The notes beneath the pieces were generated by a model. The model did no database searches and was not told the origin of the DNA. It worked only from the letters and a program-made list of their open reading frames with translations. Below, piece by piece: positions 26,472 to 35,774 of a DNA stretch of 64,000 bases; position 1 is the stretch's first letter; each line of letters starts with the position of its first letter. Position numbers and translations under genes: made by a program. Origin of the DNA: Sphingomonas paucimobilis NBRC 13935 (GTDB taxonomy: Bacteria; Pseudomonadota; Alphaproteobacteria; Sphingomonadales; Sphingomonadaceae); NCBI RefSeq assembly GCF_000739895.2, contig NZ_BBJS01000050.1, forward strand, positions 62,001-126,000, read 5' to 3'.

Positions 26472-27560
26472 TCAGGAGTTAACCGACTTGCCCGTCGCGC
26501 GAACGGGGTCGGCGCTCGCCAGCGACTCTTCGGGATGTTTGCGATTGCTGCGCACCGATGCCCAGAAGGACAGGCCGATCAGCGTGGCACCGATCAGCCC
26601 GGTGACGGTCTCCGGAATCTCGAACCGCACCGACAGCAGCATGATCGCAGCCAACGCCAATATGGCATAGAAGGCGCCATGCTCGAGGTAGCGATATTGG
26701 GTCAGCGTGCCCTTATCGACCAGCATGATCGTCATCGAACGGACGAACATCGCGCCAATGCCCAGGCCCAGCGCGATGATGAAGAGATTGTTCGACAGCG
26801 CAAAGGCGCCAATCACCCCGTCGAACGAGAAGCTGGCATCGAGCACTTCGAGATACAGGAAGGCCGCGAAACCCGACCGGGCCGCCGCACCCGTCGCCGC
26901 GTCGCCATCCCCCTCGAGCAGGACGCCGACCGCATGGACCGCGATATAGGTCAGCAGCCCGAAAATGCCGGCGGTCAGGAAGGTCATCGCCTCCTCGACC
27001 GGAATGAACTGAGAAATGGTGTAAAGGGCGAGCAGGACGATGCCGGTCGCCAGACCCGAAATCTCACGCAGCGCCGCCAGCGGACGCTCGATCACCCCCA
27101 GCCAATGCTCGTCCTTCTCATCGCCGAGGAAGAAGTTGAGGCCGACCATCGCCAGGAAACTGCCACCAAAGCCCGAAATGCCGACATGGGCGGAGGTGAT
27201 GATCTGTTCATAGCGGACAGGGTCACCGGCGGCGAGCTTGATCGCCTCGATCGGGCCCATATGCGCGGCGATCGCGACGATCGCGAGCGGAAAGACGATC
27301 CGCATCCCGAACACCGCGATCAGGATGCCCCAGGTCAGAAAGCGACGACGCCATTTGTCGTCCATGTCCCGCAGCACGGTGGCGTTGACCACCGCATTGT
27401 CGAAGGACAGCGACACTTCCAGAACGCCCAGCACCGCAACGATCCACAGCACGCTCAGCGTGCCGGGCAAGGTACCCGTGCTCTGGAAACCCAACCACGC
27501 CGCGATCGCCAGGCAGATGCCGGTAAAAAGGAACGATCCCTTATAATATTTCAGCAGCAC
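26472..27560 (-). CDS. DUF475 / TerC-like integral membrane protein
   Basis: A 362-residue inner-membrane protein with about nine helices. Two repeated acidic intramembrane motifs are present: LEVSLSFDNAVVNATVL (about 45-60) and LEVLDASFSFDGVIGAFALSNN (about 240-262). Together they form the conserved metal-site pattern of the TerC/DUF475 group. The family is linked to Mn2+ export or tellurite resistance; the substrate here is unknown. The start was set at the GTG (27560), giving the family N-terminus MLLKYYKGSFLFTG and having AGGGGAA just upstream. A small GC hairpin (27580-27596) lies in the leader. It is downstream of the IclR gene, in the same direction, after 165 bases. Confidence 0.85.
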   Translation of the reverse strand: MLLKYYKGSFLFTGICLAIAAWLGFQSTGTLPGTLSVLWIVAVLGVLEVSLSFDNAVVNATVLRDMDDKWRRRFLTWGILIAVFGMRIVFPLAIVAIAAHMGPIEAIKLAAGDPVRYEQIITSAHVGISGFGGSFLAMVGLNFFLGDEKDEHWLGVIERPLAALREISGLATGIVLLALYTISQFIPVEEAMTFLTAGIFGLLTYIAVHAVGVLLEGDGDAATGAAARSGFAAFLYLEVLDASFSFDGVIGAFALSNNLFIIALGLGIGAMFVRSMTIMLVDKGTLTQYRYLEHGAFYAILALAAIMLLSVRFEIPETVTGLIGATLIGLSFWASVRSNRKHPEESLASADPVRATGKSVNS

Positions 27561-27725
27561 CCGATTCCCCTGTACGCATCCGGCCCCCAAGGCCGGCACT
27601 CCGGTATGTGGGCGATAAAGCCCGCACCGATCCGATTTGTTCAATCGGCCGGGGCTGTATCGTCAGGGCCGTCAATCAGGCAAGCGAGCCAGGAAGGGCT
27701 TCCGGTCATCGGGTGCGGCGGCATC

Positions 27726-28514
27726 TCAGATGCCGACGTCGTTCCCGGATAGCTGATTGCCGATCCGCTCGGCCGCGGCGCGGAGCTGGTTCAGCGCCTC
27801 CTGCTCGTCCACCACCGCATGGGTCAGGCGGATGAACGGAACGGTCAGCACGGCGCATGCCCGCTCACCCCGCAAGATCGGGGCCGCCAGTTCGACCAGG
27901 CCCGTCATCTCGCGGCTGTCCGTGCGCGCATAGCCCTGCGCCCGGATCACATCCGCCTGGGCCACCAAGGCGGCCTGGGCGTCATCGGTCAACGGCGGAT
28001 CGAACATCGCCTCCCATTCCCGCCGGACATCGTCCGTCTGGAAGGCATAGAGGACCTGCCCCGAGGGCGCCTCGTTGAGCGGCTGCCGGTAGCCGACCCG
28101 AACGGAAAAACCGATCGTCGTGCTGGCCTCCATCCGCGCGACGACCGACGACGACGCGCCCGATGGGATTGCCGCATAACAGGACTGGCCAATCCGATCG
28201 GCCAGGCTGCGCATCTCCGGCAAGGCCAGTTCCATCAGGCTGCGCACCGGCGGCCGCTTCAGTCCCAGATGGAACAGCCGTTCGGTGATCACATAGCCAT
28301 CAGAGCCCTGGCGCACATAGCCGCGATGCTCCAGGACCTGGATCATCCGGAACAGCTCACCGGTCGAACGGCCCAGGCCAGTGACGATGGCACTCATCGT
28401 CAGGGGCCTTTCCTGCGCGGACAGGAGTTCTAGGATGTCCAGCCCCTTCTCCAGCGCAGGTGCGCGGTAGAGCCTTTTGTCTTCCGAGACATCATCCGTC
28501 GATCCAGTGATCAA
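27726..28514 (-). CDS. IclR-family transcription regulator
   Basis: A 262-residue regulator. The N-terminal winged helix (KGLDILELLSAQERPLTMSAIVTGLGRSTGELFRMIQVLEHRGYV) is followed by the IclR effector domain (about 95-255) with the usual SSVVARMEASTTIGFSVRVGYRQPL and APSGQVLYAF segments. The start is most likely the TTG at 28514, because GGAGGG lies 5 bases upstream; a frame open to 28598 has no ribosome site. It lies just downstream of the PTS gene on the same strand, with a 7-base-stem hairpin (28553-28572) between. It may be part of, or independent from, the GlcNAc locus. The effector is unknown. Confidence 0.86.
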   Translation of the reverse strand: MITGSTDDVSEDKRLYRAPALEKGLDILELLSAQERPLTMSAIVTGLGRSTGELFRMIQVLEHRGYVRQGSDGYVITERLFHLGLKRPPVRSLMELALPEMRSLADRIGQSCYAAIPSGASSSVVARMEASTTIGFSVRVGYRQPLNEAPSGQVLYAFQTDDVRREWEAMFDPPLTDDAQAALVAQADVIRAQGYARTDSREMTGLVELAAPILRGERACAVLTVPFIRLTHAVVDEQEALNQLRAAAERIGNQLSGNDVGI

Positions 28515-28619
28515 GCAAACCCTCCGTCCTAGCGCAGGCCAATACCCACACTGAATCGCTCGGGCGCGATTCTTGATCCGACTACATCTACTAGCCAAAC
28601 ATCATCAAGTTGATTTATA

Positions 28620-30359
28620 TTAATAAATTGACCCCGATTCGGTCAGAATGTGAACAATGTCACCCCCGGTCGCCGCAACAATCCGAACGCCCGGTGCCGT
28701 AGCGTCCGTTGCGACCCGGCCGGTATCGCGCAGTTCCACGCGCCAGCGCCCGGCATAGGGCTGTGCCGATCGGACATTGTCGGCCCCGCCCAGCATGGCC
28801 AGCATGCTGTCCGGCAGGGTGGCGGGAGGCTGCACCGCGGCTTCTGCGCCCGACAGTGACGCAGGTGCAGTCGGCACCGCTTTGGATGCGATACGCTGAC
28901 CGAGACCTGCCTCGATCGCGGCGCGCATTTCCATCGCCACGGTATCGGCCACGGGGCCCAGCACCACCTGCACGCCCGTCGGCGACGGCCGCAGGATGCC
29001 GCGAGCGCCCAGCCGCTTGAGCGCGGGCTCGTCGACAATGGCGGGGTTCTTGACGATCAGGCGCAGACGCGTGGTGCACGCCGCCACCTCGGCCAGATTG
29101 GCGCCACCGCCCATCGCCACGACGAAGGAGGCACCGCGCCCACCCTCGATCGCCGACTGCTCGCCTTCGGCGACGCTCTCGCCCGCAGGCTCGGCCTCGC
29201 GGCCCGGCGTCTGGAGATTCCAACGGCGGATCGCGAAACGGAAGACCGCGTAATAGAGCAGCGCATAGAGTGCGCCGATCGGAATCAGCAGCAGCGGCTT
29301 GGTCGCCTTGCCGAAATTGATGACATAGTCGAACAGACCTGCCGAGAAGGTATAGCCCAGCCGGATGCCGAGCGCGTTCATCAGCGCTTCCGACAGGCCC
29401 GTCAGGATCGCGTGGAAGGCGTAGAGGACCGGCGCCAGGAACATGAAGCTGAACTCGATCGGCTCGGTCACGCCGGTCAGGAACGACATCAGCGCCAGAC
29501 TGAACAGCATGCCCCCGACGGCTTTCTTCCGCTCGGGCAGCGCCTCATGATACATGGCCAGACACGCGGCGGGCAGGCCGAACATCATGACCGGGAAGAA
29601 GCCGCTCATGAACGCGCCCGCCGTCGGGTCGCCGGCGAAGAACCGGGTCAGGTCGCCGGTCTTGCCGTGATAATCGCCGACCACGAAATAGGCGACGGTG
29701 TTCAGGATGTGATGCAGGCCGGTGACGATCAGCAGCCGGTTCAGCACGCCAAAGGCGAACAGCCCCAGGCCGCCCGCCTGGACGATGCCTTGGCTCAAGC
29801 CATCGATCCCCGCATTGACCGGCCCGAACGCCGCGCCCAGCAGCGCCGCCAGCCCCAACCCGGCGATGCCCGAGATGATCGGCACGAACCGGCGACCACC
29901 GAAAAAGGCCAGATATTCCGGCATCTTGATCGTGGCGAAGCGGTTGTAGAAGCTGCCGCCGATCAAACCGGCGACGATGCCGACCGGCACGTCGAAACGG
30001 TGCACCGCCTTGGTCCGCCAGGCGGCATCCAAGGTCGCGGCGACGTCCTTGGCCAGCCCTGCCCCGATACCGGCCGGCGGCACGGCCAATGTCTCCGCCC
30101 CCTTGATGGTGACGAGATAGCAGGCGATCCCTGCCAATGCCGCCGCACCATTGCCGTCGCGGGCGAAGGCGGTGGCGACGCCGACCGCGAACAAGAGGCC
30201 CAGATTGTCGAAGATCGCATTGCCCGCATTCGCCATGAAGGCGATGTTCAGCATGTCCGGCTGGCCGAGGCGCAGCAGCAGACCCGCCACCGGCAGGACC
30301 GCGATGGGCAGCATCAGCGCCCGCCCGAGCGATTGTAGCGAGGCCATGGGCGAGCTCAT
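28620..30359 (-). CDS. nagE: PTS IIC-IIB permease for N-acetylglucosamine/glucose type sugars, with a second degenerate IIB
   Basis: A 579-residue phosphotransferase permease that imports and phosphorylates the sugar. The IIC part is residues 1-380 with about ten helices and conserved FMANAGNAIFDNLGLLFAVG, VTGLHHILNTV and FLTGVTEPIEFSFMF. The IIB part is about 412-490 with phosphorylated Cys428 in ACTTRLRL. A further stretch, 516-579, resembles a second IIB (MLGGADNVR...GRWRVELRDTGRV) but has Tyr535 where the Cys should be. The ATG at 30359 overlaps the stop of the EI fusion gene. It sits with NagA and NagB-II, so GlcNAc is the likely sugar, giving GlcNAc-6-phosphate inside the cell. Confidence 0.9.
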   Translation of the reverse strand: MSSPMASLQSLGRALMLPIAVLPVAGLLLRLGQPDMLNIAFMANAGNAIFDNLGLLFAVGVATAFARDGNGAAALAGIACYLVTIKGAETLAVPPAGIGAGLAKDVAATLDAAWRTKAVHRFDVPVGIVAGLIGGSFYNRFATIKMPEYLAFFGGRRFVPIISGIAGLGLAALLGAAFGPVNAGIDGLSQGIVQAGGLGLFAFGVLNRLLIVTGLHHILNTVAYFVVGDYHGKTGDLTRFFAGDPTAGAFMSGFFPVMMFGLPAACLAMYHEALPERKKAVGGMLFSLALMSFLTGVTEPIEFSFMFLAPVLYAFHAILTGLSEALMNALGIRLGYTFSAGLFDYVINFGKATKPLLLIPIGALYALLYYAVFRFAIRRWNLQTPGREAEPAGESVAEGEQSAIEGGRGASFVVAMGGGANLAEVAACTTRLRLIVKNPAIVDEPALKRLGARGILRPSPTGVQVVLGPVADTVAMEMRAAIEAGLGQRIASKAVPTAPASLSGAEAAVQPPATLPDSMLAMLGGADNVRSAQPYAGRWRVELRDTGRVATDATAPGVRIVAATGGDIVHILTESGSIY

Positions 30360-32818
30360 GCGCCGATCTCCTGAAGCATCTGGGTAATATGCGCGCGCAC
30401 CGCCGCCGCCGAGGGAAGCTCCATCGCCTCGCCCGCCACCGTCCGGCAGCGTGCGAGGTCGAGCTTGCCGACCAGCGCCTTGATCGCCGCAACCCGCGCC
30501 GGGGGCACCGACAATTCGGTGACGCCCAGGCCGAGCAGGATCGGCACCGCCAGCCGATCCGCCGCGAGCGATCCGCACACGCCGACCGGCGTATCATGCT
30601 TGGCCGCGCCGTCGCAGGTCGTCCCGATCAGGCGCAGCACCGCCGGATGCAGCCCGTCGACCCCCGCCGCCACCGCCGCATTGCCGCGATCCATGGCGAG
30701 GGTATACTGGGTCAGGTCGTTGGTCCCGATCGAGAAGAAATCCGCCTTCCGTGCAAGGATATCGGCGGAAATCGCGGCCGCCGGGGTCTCGATCATCACG
30801 CCGACTTCTGCCCGATGACCAAGGTGGCCGCCCTGGCGTTCGACGACGGCACGCACCGCCTCGAGTTCGGACAGGCTGGCGACCATGGGCGCCATGATCC
30901 GGCAGGGCTGACGCACCGCCAGGATCGCACCGATCTGATCCTCCAGCAATTGCGGATCGGCGAGCGATACGCGGATGCCACGCAGACCCAGCGCCGGATT
31001 CTCCTCGACGGGCAGGTCCATATAGGGCGCGGGCTTGTCGCCGCCGACATCGAGCAGGCGGATGATCATCGGCCGATCGCCCAGCGCATCCGCAATCGCC
31101 TGATAGTCGCGCGCCTGTTCGTCACGGGTCGGCGCGGTCGCGCGTTCCAGGAACAGGAATTCGGTGCGCAGCAGGCCACAGCCTTCCGCGCCTTCGGCCA
31201 CCGCCGCTTCGGCATCGGCGACCGAGCCGAGATTGGCGAACATTTCGATCCGGGTGCCATCCGCCGTGCGACAGGGCCCCTGTGCCGCGCGCGCGGCCTC
31301 CATCTCGGCCTTGCGGCGGGCGATGGTCTCACGCGCCTGGACTTGCGCAGCGGCATCGGGTTCGGGATCGATCAGCCCGCGATCGGCATCGAGAATGATG
31401 GTGCGCCCGTCTTCCAGCGCCGCCAGCGAATCGCCGAACGCCACCGCCATGGGCAGACCCATGCCGGCCGCCAGGATCGCGGCATGCGAAGTCGGCCCGC
31501 CCTTGACCAGCGCGATGCCCGCCACGACGCCGGCATCGAGCGCGGCGACCTGGCTGGGCAGCAGGTCCTCGGCGACCAGGACCGCCCCGGCCGGAACGCT
31601 CGGCCCCTCGATCGGCAGACCAGCGAGCGCGGCGAGGACATGGCGTTCCAGGTCGCGAAGATCATCGGCCCGCTCGGCGATACGACGGTCGCCGCTCGAC
31701 ATCAGCACCGCGACCTGCTCGGCAATGGCTTCCTGCCACGCCACACCCGCGCTCAGCCCCCGGCCGACGCCCGCTATGGCGGCCTCGGACAGGGTGGGGT
31801 CGGCCAGCATCGCGCCATGCGCGGCCATTACGCCGCCCCGCGCACCACCGGCGGCGGCGGCCAGGACCAACGCCTCGCGGACATGAGTCAGGGCATCGGT
31901 CAGCTTCTGCCGCTCCGTCTCGGGGCTGCCGGCGACCGTCTCGACGGGGATGGCCGCACGGGTCAGCCGGTGGATTGGCCCCACCGCCAGACCGGGGGCA
32001 GCAGGCACGCCGCCCAGGCCCGGCCCTTCGCCGCGCGTCGGCTCGGGCGCTTCGCGCGGGCCTTCCTCGACGGTCGCATCATTCAGAAAGGCGATGACCT
32101 CGGCCAGTGCGGCGGCGGCCTGAGGCCCGTTCGCCTCGATCCGCACAGTGGCGCCGTGGCCCAGCCCCAGCCCCAGCAGACCGACCGCGCTGAGCGCCGA
32201 CGCATGGCGATCGCCATGGTACAGCGTGACCTGCGCCTCATGCCGCCGCACCGCCTCGACCAGTCGGGCGGCAGGACGGGCATGGAGACCGTGCGACAGC
32301 GCGACGACCGTCTCTTCGACCAACGTCTCGCCCGATGCCTGCGCCTCGCCTGCCTCCGCCGCCAGCGGCACGACGCGCAACAGCGGATCGCCGATGGCGA
32401 CCACACCCGATGCGATCGGTTCGACACCATAAAGGGTGGCGTCGGCGACGATGATCGGCGTGACCACGGCGGGCGCGTTCTGGACCAGATAATCGAGGTC
32501 GAAGCGGATCAGCGGCTGGCCGGCCAGCACCTTGGCGCCGGCCTCGACCTGCGGCGTCAGCCCCCTGCCGCCCAGCGACACGGTGTCGATGCCGATATGG
32601 CAGATGAGTTCGAAGCCAGCGGTGCTGCGCAGCGTCACCGCATGCCCTGCTTCATGCACGGTCAGCACGGTCGCGTCGCAGGGCGCGCACAGGGCGTCGT
32701 TGACGGGGTCGATGGCAATTCCGTCACCCAGCATCTTTTCGGCAAAGACCGCGTCGGGCACCTGCGCCAGGGGCGTCACCCAACCGGCCAGCGGGGCAAA
32801 AATGGTCAGGTCACTCAT
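30356..32818 (-). CDS. PTS EIIA-HPr-EI fusion (phosphoenolpyruvate-protein phosphotransferase)
   Basis: An 820-residue cytoplasmic protein that carries the whole soluble phosphorelay for the adjacent IIBC permease. The glucose-type EIIA (1-150) has His59 and phosphorylated His74 in CHIGIDTVSLGG. HPr (about 165-250) has His179 in SHGLHARPAARLV. EI (about 270-820) has His445 in KGGPTSHAAILA, IGTNDLTQYTLAMDRGN, and the PEP site around the conserved Cys in GVCGSLAADRLAVPILLGLG. With this gene the sugar needs only PEP and the IIBC. Such triple fusions go with GlcNAc PTS loci in Caulobacter, Xanthomonas and sphingomonads. It is coupled to the IIBC gene by an ATGA overlap. Confidence 0.93.
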   Translation of the reverse strand: MSDLTIFAPLAGWVTPLAQVPDAVFAEKMLGDGIAIDPVNDALCAPCDATVLTVHEAGHAVTLRSTAGFELICHIGIDTVSLGGRGLTPQVEAGAKVLAGQPLIRFDLDYLVQNAPAVVTPIIVADATLYGVEPIASGVVAIGDPLLRVVPLAAEAGEAQASGETLVEETVVALSHGLHARPAARLVEAVRRHEAQVTLYHGDRHASALSAVGLLGLGLGHGATVRIEANGPQAAAALAEVIAFLNDATVEEGPREAPEPTRGEGPGLGGVPAAPGLAVGPIHRLTRAAIPVETVAGSPETERQKLTDALTHVREALVLAAAAGGARGGVMAAHGAMLADPTLSEAAIAGVGRGLSAGVAWQEAIAEQVAVLMSSGDRRIAERADDLRDLERHVLAALAGLPIEGPSVPAGAVLVAEDLLPSQVAALDAGVVAGIALVKGGPTSHAAILAAGMGLPMAVAFGDSLAALEDGRTIILDADRGLIDPEPDAAAQVQARETIARRKAEMEAARAAQGPCRTADGTRIEMFANLGSVADAEAAVAEGAEGCGLLRTEFLFLERATAPTRDEQARDYQAIADALGDRPMIIRLLDVGGDKPAPYMDLPVEENPALGLRGIRVSLADPQLLEDQIGAILAVRQPCRIMAPMVASLSELEAVRAVVERQGGHLGHRAEVGVMIETPAAAISADILARKADFFSIGTNDLTQYTLAMDRGNAAVAAGVDGLHPAVLRLIGTTCDGAAKHDTPVGVCGSLAADRLAVPILLGLGVTELSVPPARVAAIKALVGKLDLARCRTVAGEAMELPSAAAVRAHITQMLQEIGA

Positions 32819-32870
32819 CGCACGTCACTTTCGCCAAATCGCCCATCCTTCTCGCAAATTCCCCGCGGTC

Positions 32871-35774
32871 TCAGCGCGGACGGACCGTCACACGGCCGAT
32901 CAGGCCACTCTCGATATTGCCGAGCCCCGCGACGACCAGCGCGATCGCCCGCTTGCCCTCGCCCGCCGGTAGCGTCGCGGTCAGCGGGCCCGGCTTGGGA
33001 TCACGCTTTTCCGCGACCAGCTTGCCGTCGACCCACAGGCTGGCCATGCCGCCAATGGACGCAAAGCTCAGCTCGCCACCACGCGCCGCCACCGCCCGAC
33101 GTGGGGTCAGGACGGTGCGATAGACGCGCCAACCGGCCGCTTCCGGCGGGGTCGGCGTGCCCGCATGGACAAAGGCCCAGCCATTATTGTCGCTGGCCGC
33201 CGGGGCCAGATCGGCCGATGGCTTGGTGTCGAACCGGGGCGAGCGCCGCCAGTCGCGCAGATCGGCCTCGGCGGGCATCAACGCGACTTGCGCGCGCGGC
33301 GCCACGCCCAGCCGGTCGAGCCGAAGCGTCGCAGGCTTCAGTCCGTCCGCCGTCGCGCGGATCGTGATCCGCCCGCGCCCGGTATCGGGTCGGACGATCA
33401 TCTGGGCCAGCCCGTTGAACAGCGAGCGCTGGTTGCCCTTTTCCGACTCATGGCTGTTGGGATCGCCATTGCCGACGCCGATGATCGCCCCGCCCTCGAT
33501 GGTGAAGCGGGTCATCAGATTGGCGGTGGGCACATGCCGGCCCTTGGCGTCTACCGCATCGATGGTGATCGCCTGCGCGTCCTCGGTATCGCCCGCCATC
33601 ACGGTACGCGCCGGCGTCAGCCGCAGCGCGACCGGCGCGCCGACCGTCTCATGCGCGGCGCGGCCGACCTCGCGGCCGCCGCGATAGGCGATCGCCTCGA
33701 TCCGGCCGGGCGCGTAGGGGATAGTCCATTCATTGCCCATCAGCCGGTCGACCATGGCCTCGCCCACCGTCTTGCCGTTCAGGCGAAGCACGACGCGCTC
33801 GGCGTTGGACAGGACCATGACCTTGGTCGGCTTGCCCTCGCGCCCCGGCCAGCTCCAGTGTGGCGCGATCGCGACGACCGGCTGATCATCGACCCAAGCG
33901 GCACGGTGGATGTCGAAGGCGACCTTCGGGAAACCGCACAGATCCATGATGCCGAAGAAGCTGGCGATGGTCGGCCATTCATAGGGCGTCGGCTCGCCAT
34001 GATAGTCGAAGCCGGTCCACACGAACCCGCCCGCTACATAGGCGCGCTCGGCAATCTTCTTCCACGCGCCGCGATGCGTGTCGCCCCAGCTCGCCGCCTC
34101 GATATCATAGCTCGACGCGATGTGCCGCGCCGGATCGCTCTCGAACGCGCCGCGCGTCATGAAGGCGCTGGTGTCCTCGGAGCTGGTCATCGGCTTGGCC
34201 GGATTCAGTTGGTGATAGCGGTCGTAATCACCCTGATAATAGTTGAACCCGGTGACATCGACGACCTGCGCGACGTTGACGGGATCGAAGAAGGCCCCGT
34301 TCATTGCGGCGGTCACCGGGCGGCTATCGTCCAGCGCGCGCACCCAATGCGCCATGCGCTGCACCATCGCGACGCCGGCGGGCGTACCTTGCATCGGCTC
34401 TTCGTTGAACACCGACCACAGGATGACGGAGGGATGATTGCGATCGCGCCGGACCAGCCATTCCAGCTGCGCGCGATATTCAGGCGCCGGATTGAACTGC
34501 CGGTTCTCGTTCATGACCAGCAGGCCCAGCCGGTCGCACCAGTCGAGCAATTCCGGCGTCGGCGCATTGTGGCTCGACCGCACCGCGTTGCAGCCCATCG
34601 CCTTCAGCCGCTCCAGCCGCCAGCCGATCAGCGCGTCGGGGATCGCGGTGCCGACGCCGGCATGATCCTGATGCAGGCAGACGCCCTTCAGCTTCACAGG
34701 GCGGTCGTTGAGGAAAAAGCCCTGCGCGGCGTCGAAACGGAGCGTGCGGAAACCGATCGGCACATGGCGTTCGTCCGCCACCTGCCCGTCGCGTAGCAGG
34801 CGTACGTCGAGCGTGTAGAGCGTAGGTCGTTCGACCGACCAGAGCACCGGATCGGGGACGGGCAGGTCGAGGGTCGCCGTGCCTTCATCCAGCGCGGGCA
34901 CCGTCGCCTGTGCCTGGCCCTGCGCCACCACCCGGCCTTGCGGATCGAGCAATCGGGCCTCGACCGTCACCGCGCTATCGGTCTCAATGATGCTGGTCAG
35001 TGTCGCGGTGACGGGGACATGCCAGCCTTTGTCCGTCTTGCGCGGATCACAATGCACGCCGTCGGTCGCGATCGACACCGGCGCGTAATCGCCCAGCCAG
35101 ACATGGCGGTAGAGGCCGGCGCCCTCATACCACCAGCCCTCCATCGCATTCGCATCGACGCGGACGGCGATGACATTCGCCTCGTCCCCGAAGCGCGCAA
35201 ATGGCGTCAGGTCGATGCGCACGGCGTTATAGCCGGAGAAATTGTGCGAAACGACGCTGCCATTGACCCAGATGGTCGCGAAGGTTGCGATGCCACCGAA
35301 TTCCAGCTCGATCCGCCGGCCACGAAGCGCGGGGTCCAGCCGGAAGCTGCGCCGGTACCAGCCGATCCCGCGCGGGCGATAGCCTTGCGCGACATTGGCG
35401 GTCTTCACGAAGGGCTGGAAAGAGGCCCAGTCATGCGGCAGGTCGACGGCCTGCCAGTCGCTATCGTCGAAATCGACCGCCGCCGCACCACGGGCGTTGC
35501 CGGCCTTGACCGACAGATAGGTCGCATTGTGCGTGTCAAGCGGGGTGGGCTCGACATCGCCCTCATGGAACAGCCAGCCGCGATCCATCAGGACGCGTGC
35601 GGCGTCCTGCACCGGCAGAGCGGCGGGAAGCCGATCGGTCGGGGCCGGCATGGGAAGCGCGCCGGCACCATCCGCCGGGCGGCGATCGGCGGCGAAGAGC
35701 GGGACGGACGGAATCCCGCCCACCAGCCCCACCACCGCGCTGCCCAGCAACAGGTCCCGACGCGCAACCGTCAT
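32871..35774 (-). CDS. Exported glycoside hydrolase family 2 protein (beta-galactosidase-like)
   Basis: A 967-residue enzyme with a Tat-type signal (RRDLLLGSAVVGLVGG). GH2 modules in order: sugar-binding jelly roll (about 60-230, ending GAGLYRHVWL), Ig-like domain, TIM barrel (about 330-620; GVCLHQDHAGVG, acid/base Glu458 in FNEEPMQG, probable nucleophile Glu in MTSSEDTSAF, FVWTGFDYHGEPTPY) and C-terminal Ig-like/DUF4982-type domains. This layout is usual for periplasmic beta-galactosidases. A closing jelly-roll resembles a carbohydrate-binding domain. Its ATG overlaps the nagA stop (ATGA). Placement in a GlcNAc operon suggests removal of beta-galactose from a GlcNAc-containing glycan. Exact specificity is inferred. 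Confidence 0.87.
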   Translation of the reverse strand: MTVARRDLLLGSAVVGLVGGIPSVPLFAADRRPADGAGALPMPAPTDRLPAALPVQDAARVLMDRGWLFHEGDVEPTPLDTHNATYLSVKAGNARGAAAVDFDDSDWQAVDLPHDWASFQPFVKTANVAQGYRPRGIGWYRRSFRLDPALRGRRIELEFGGIATFATIWVNGSVVSHNFSGYNAVRIDLTPFARFGDEANVIAVRVDANAMEGWWYEGAGLYRHVWLGDYAPVSIATDGVHCDPRKTDKGWHVPVTATLTSIIETDSAVTVEARLLDPQGRVVAQGQAQATVPALDEGTATLDLPVPDPVLWSVERPTLYTLDVRLLRDGQVADERHVPIGFRTLRFDAAQGFFLNDRPVKLKGVCLHQDHAGVGTAIPDALIGWRLERLKAMGCNAVRSSHNAPTPELLDWCDRLGLLVMNENRQFNPAPEYRAQLEWLVRRDRNHPSVILWSVFNEEPMQGTPAGVAMVQRMAHWVRALDDSRPVTAAMNGAFFDPVNVAQVVDVTGFNYYQGDYDRYHQLNPAKPMTSSEDTSAFMTRGAFESDPARHIASSYDIEAASWGDTHRGAWKKIAERAYVAGGFVWTGFDYHGEPTPYEWPTIASFFGIMDLCGFPKVAFDIHRAAWVDDQPVVAIAPHWSWPGREGKPTKVMVLSNAERVVLRLNGKTVGEAMVDRLMGNEWTIPYAPGRIEAIAYRGGREVGRAAHETVGAPVALRLTPARTVMAGDTEDAQAITIDAVDAKGRHVPTANLMTRFTIEGGAIIGVGNGDPNSHESEKGNQRSLFNGLAQMIVRPDTGRGRITIRATADGLKPATLRLDRLGVAPRAQVALMPAEADLRDWRRSPRFDTKPSADLAPAASDNNGWAFVHAGTPTPPEAAGWRVYRTVLTPRRAVAARGGELSFASIGGMASLWVDGKLVAEKRDPKPGPLTATLPAGEGKRAIALVVAGLGNIESGLIGRVTVRPR

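Noticed and set aside
27561..27725. A possible Mn-type (yybP-ykoY) riboswitch before the DUF475 gene, since TerC relatives often have one.
   Set aside because: Only a small GC hairpin (27580-27596) is visible. The conserved core of that riboswitch was not found.
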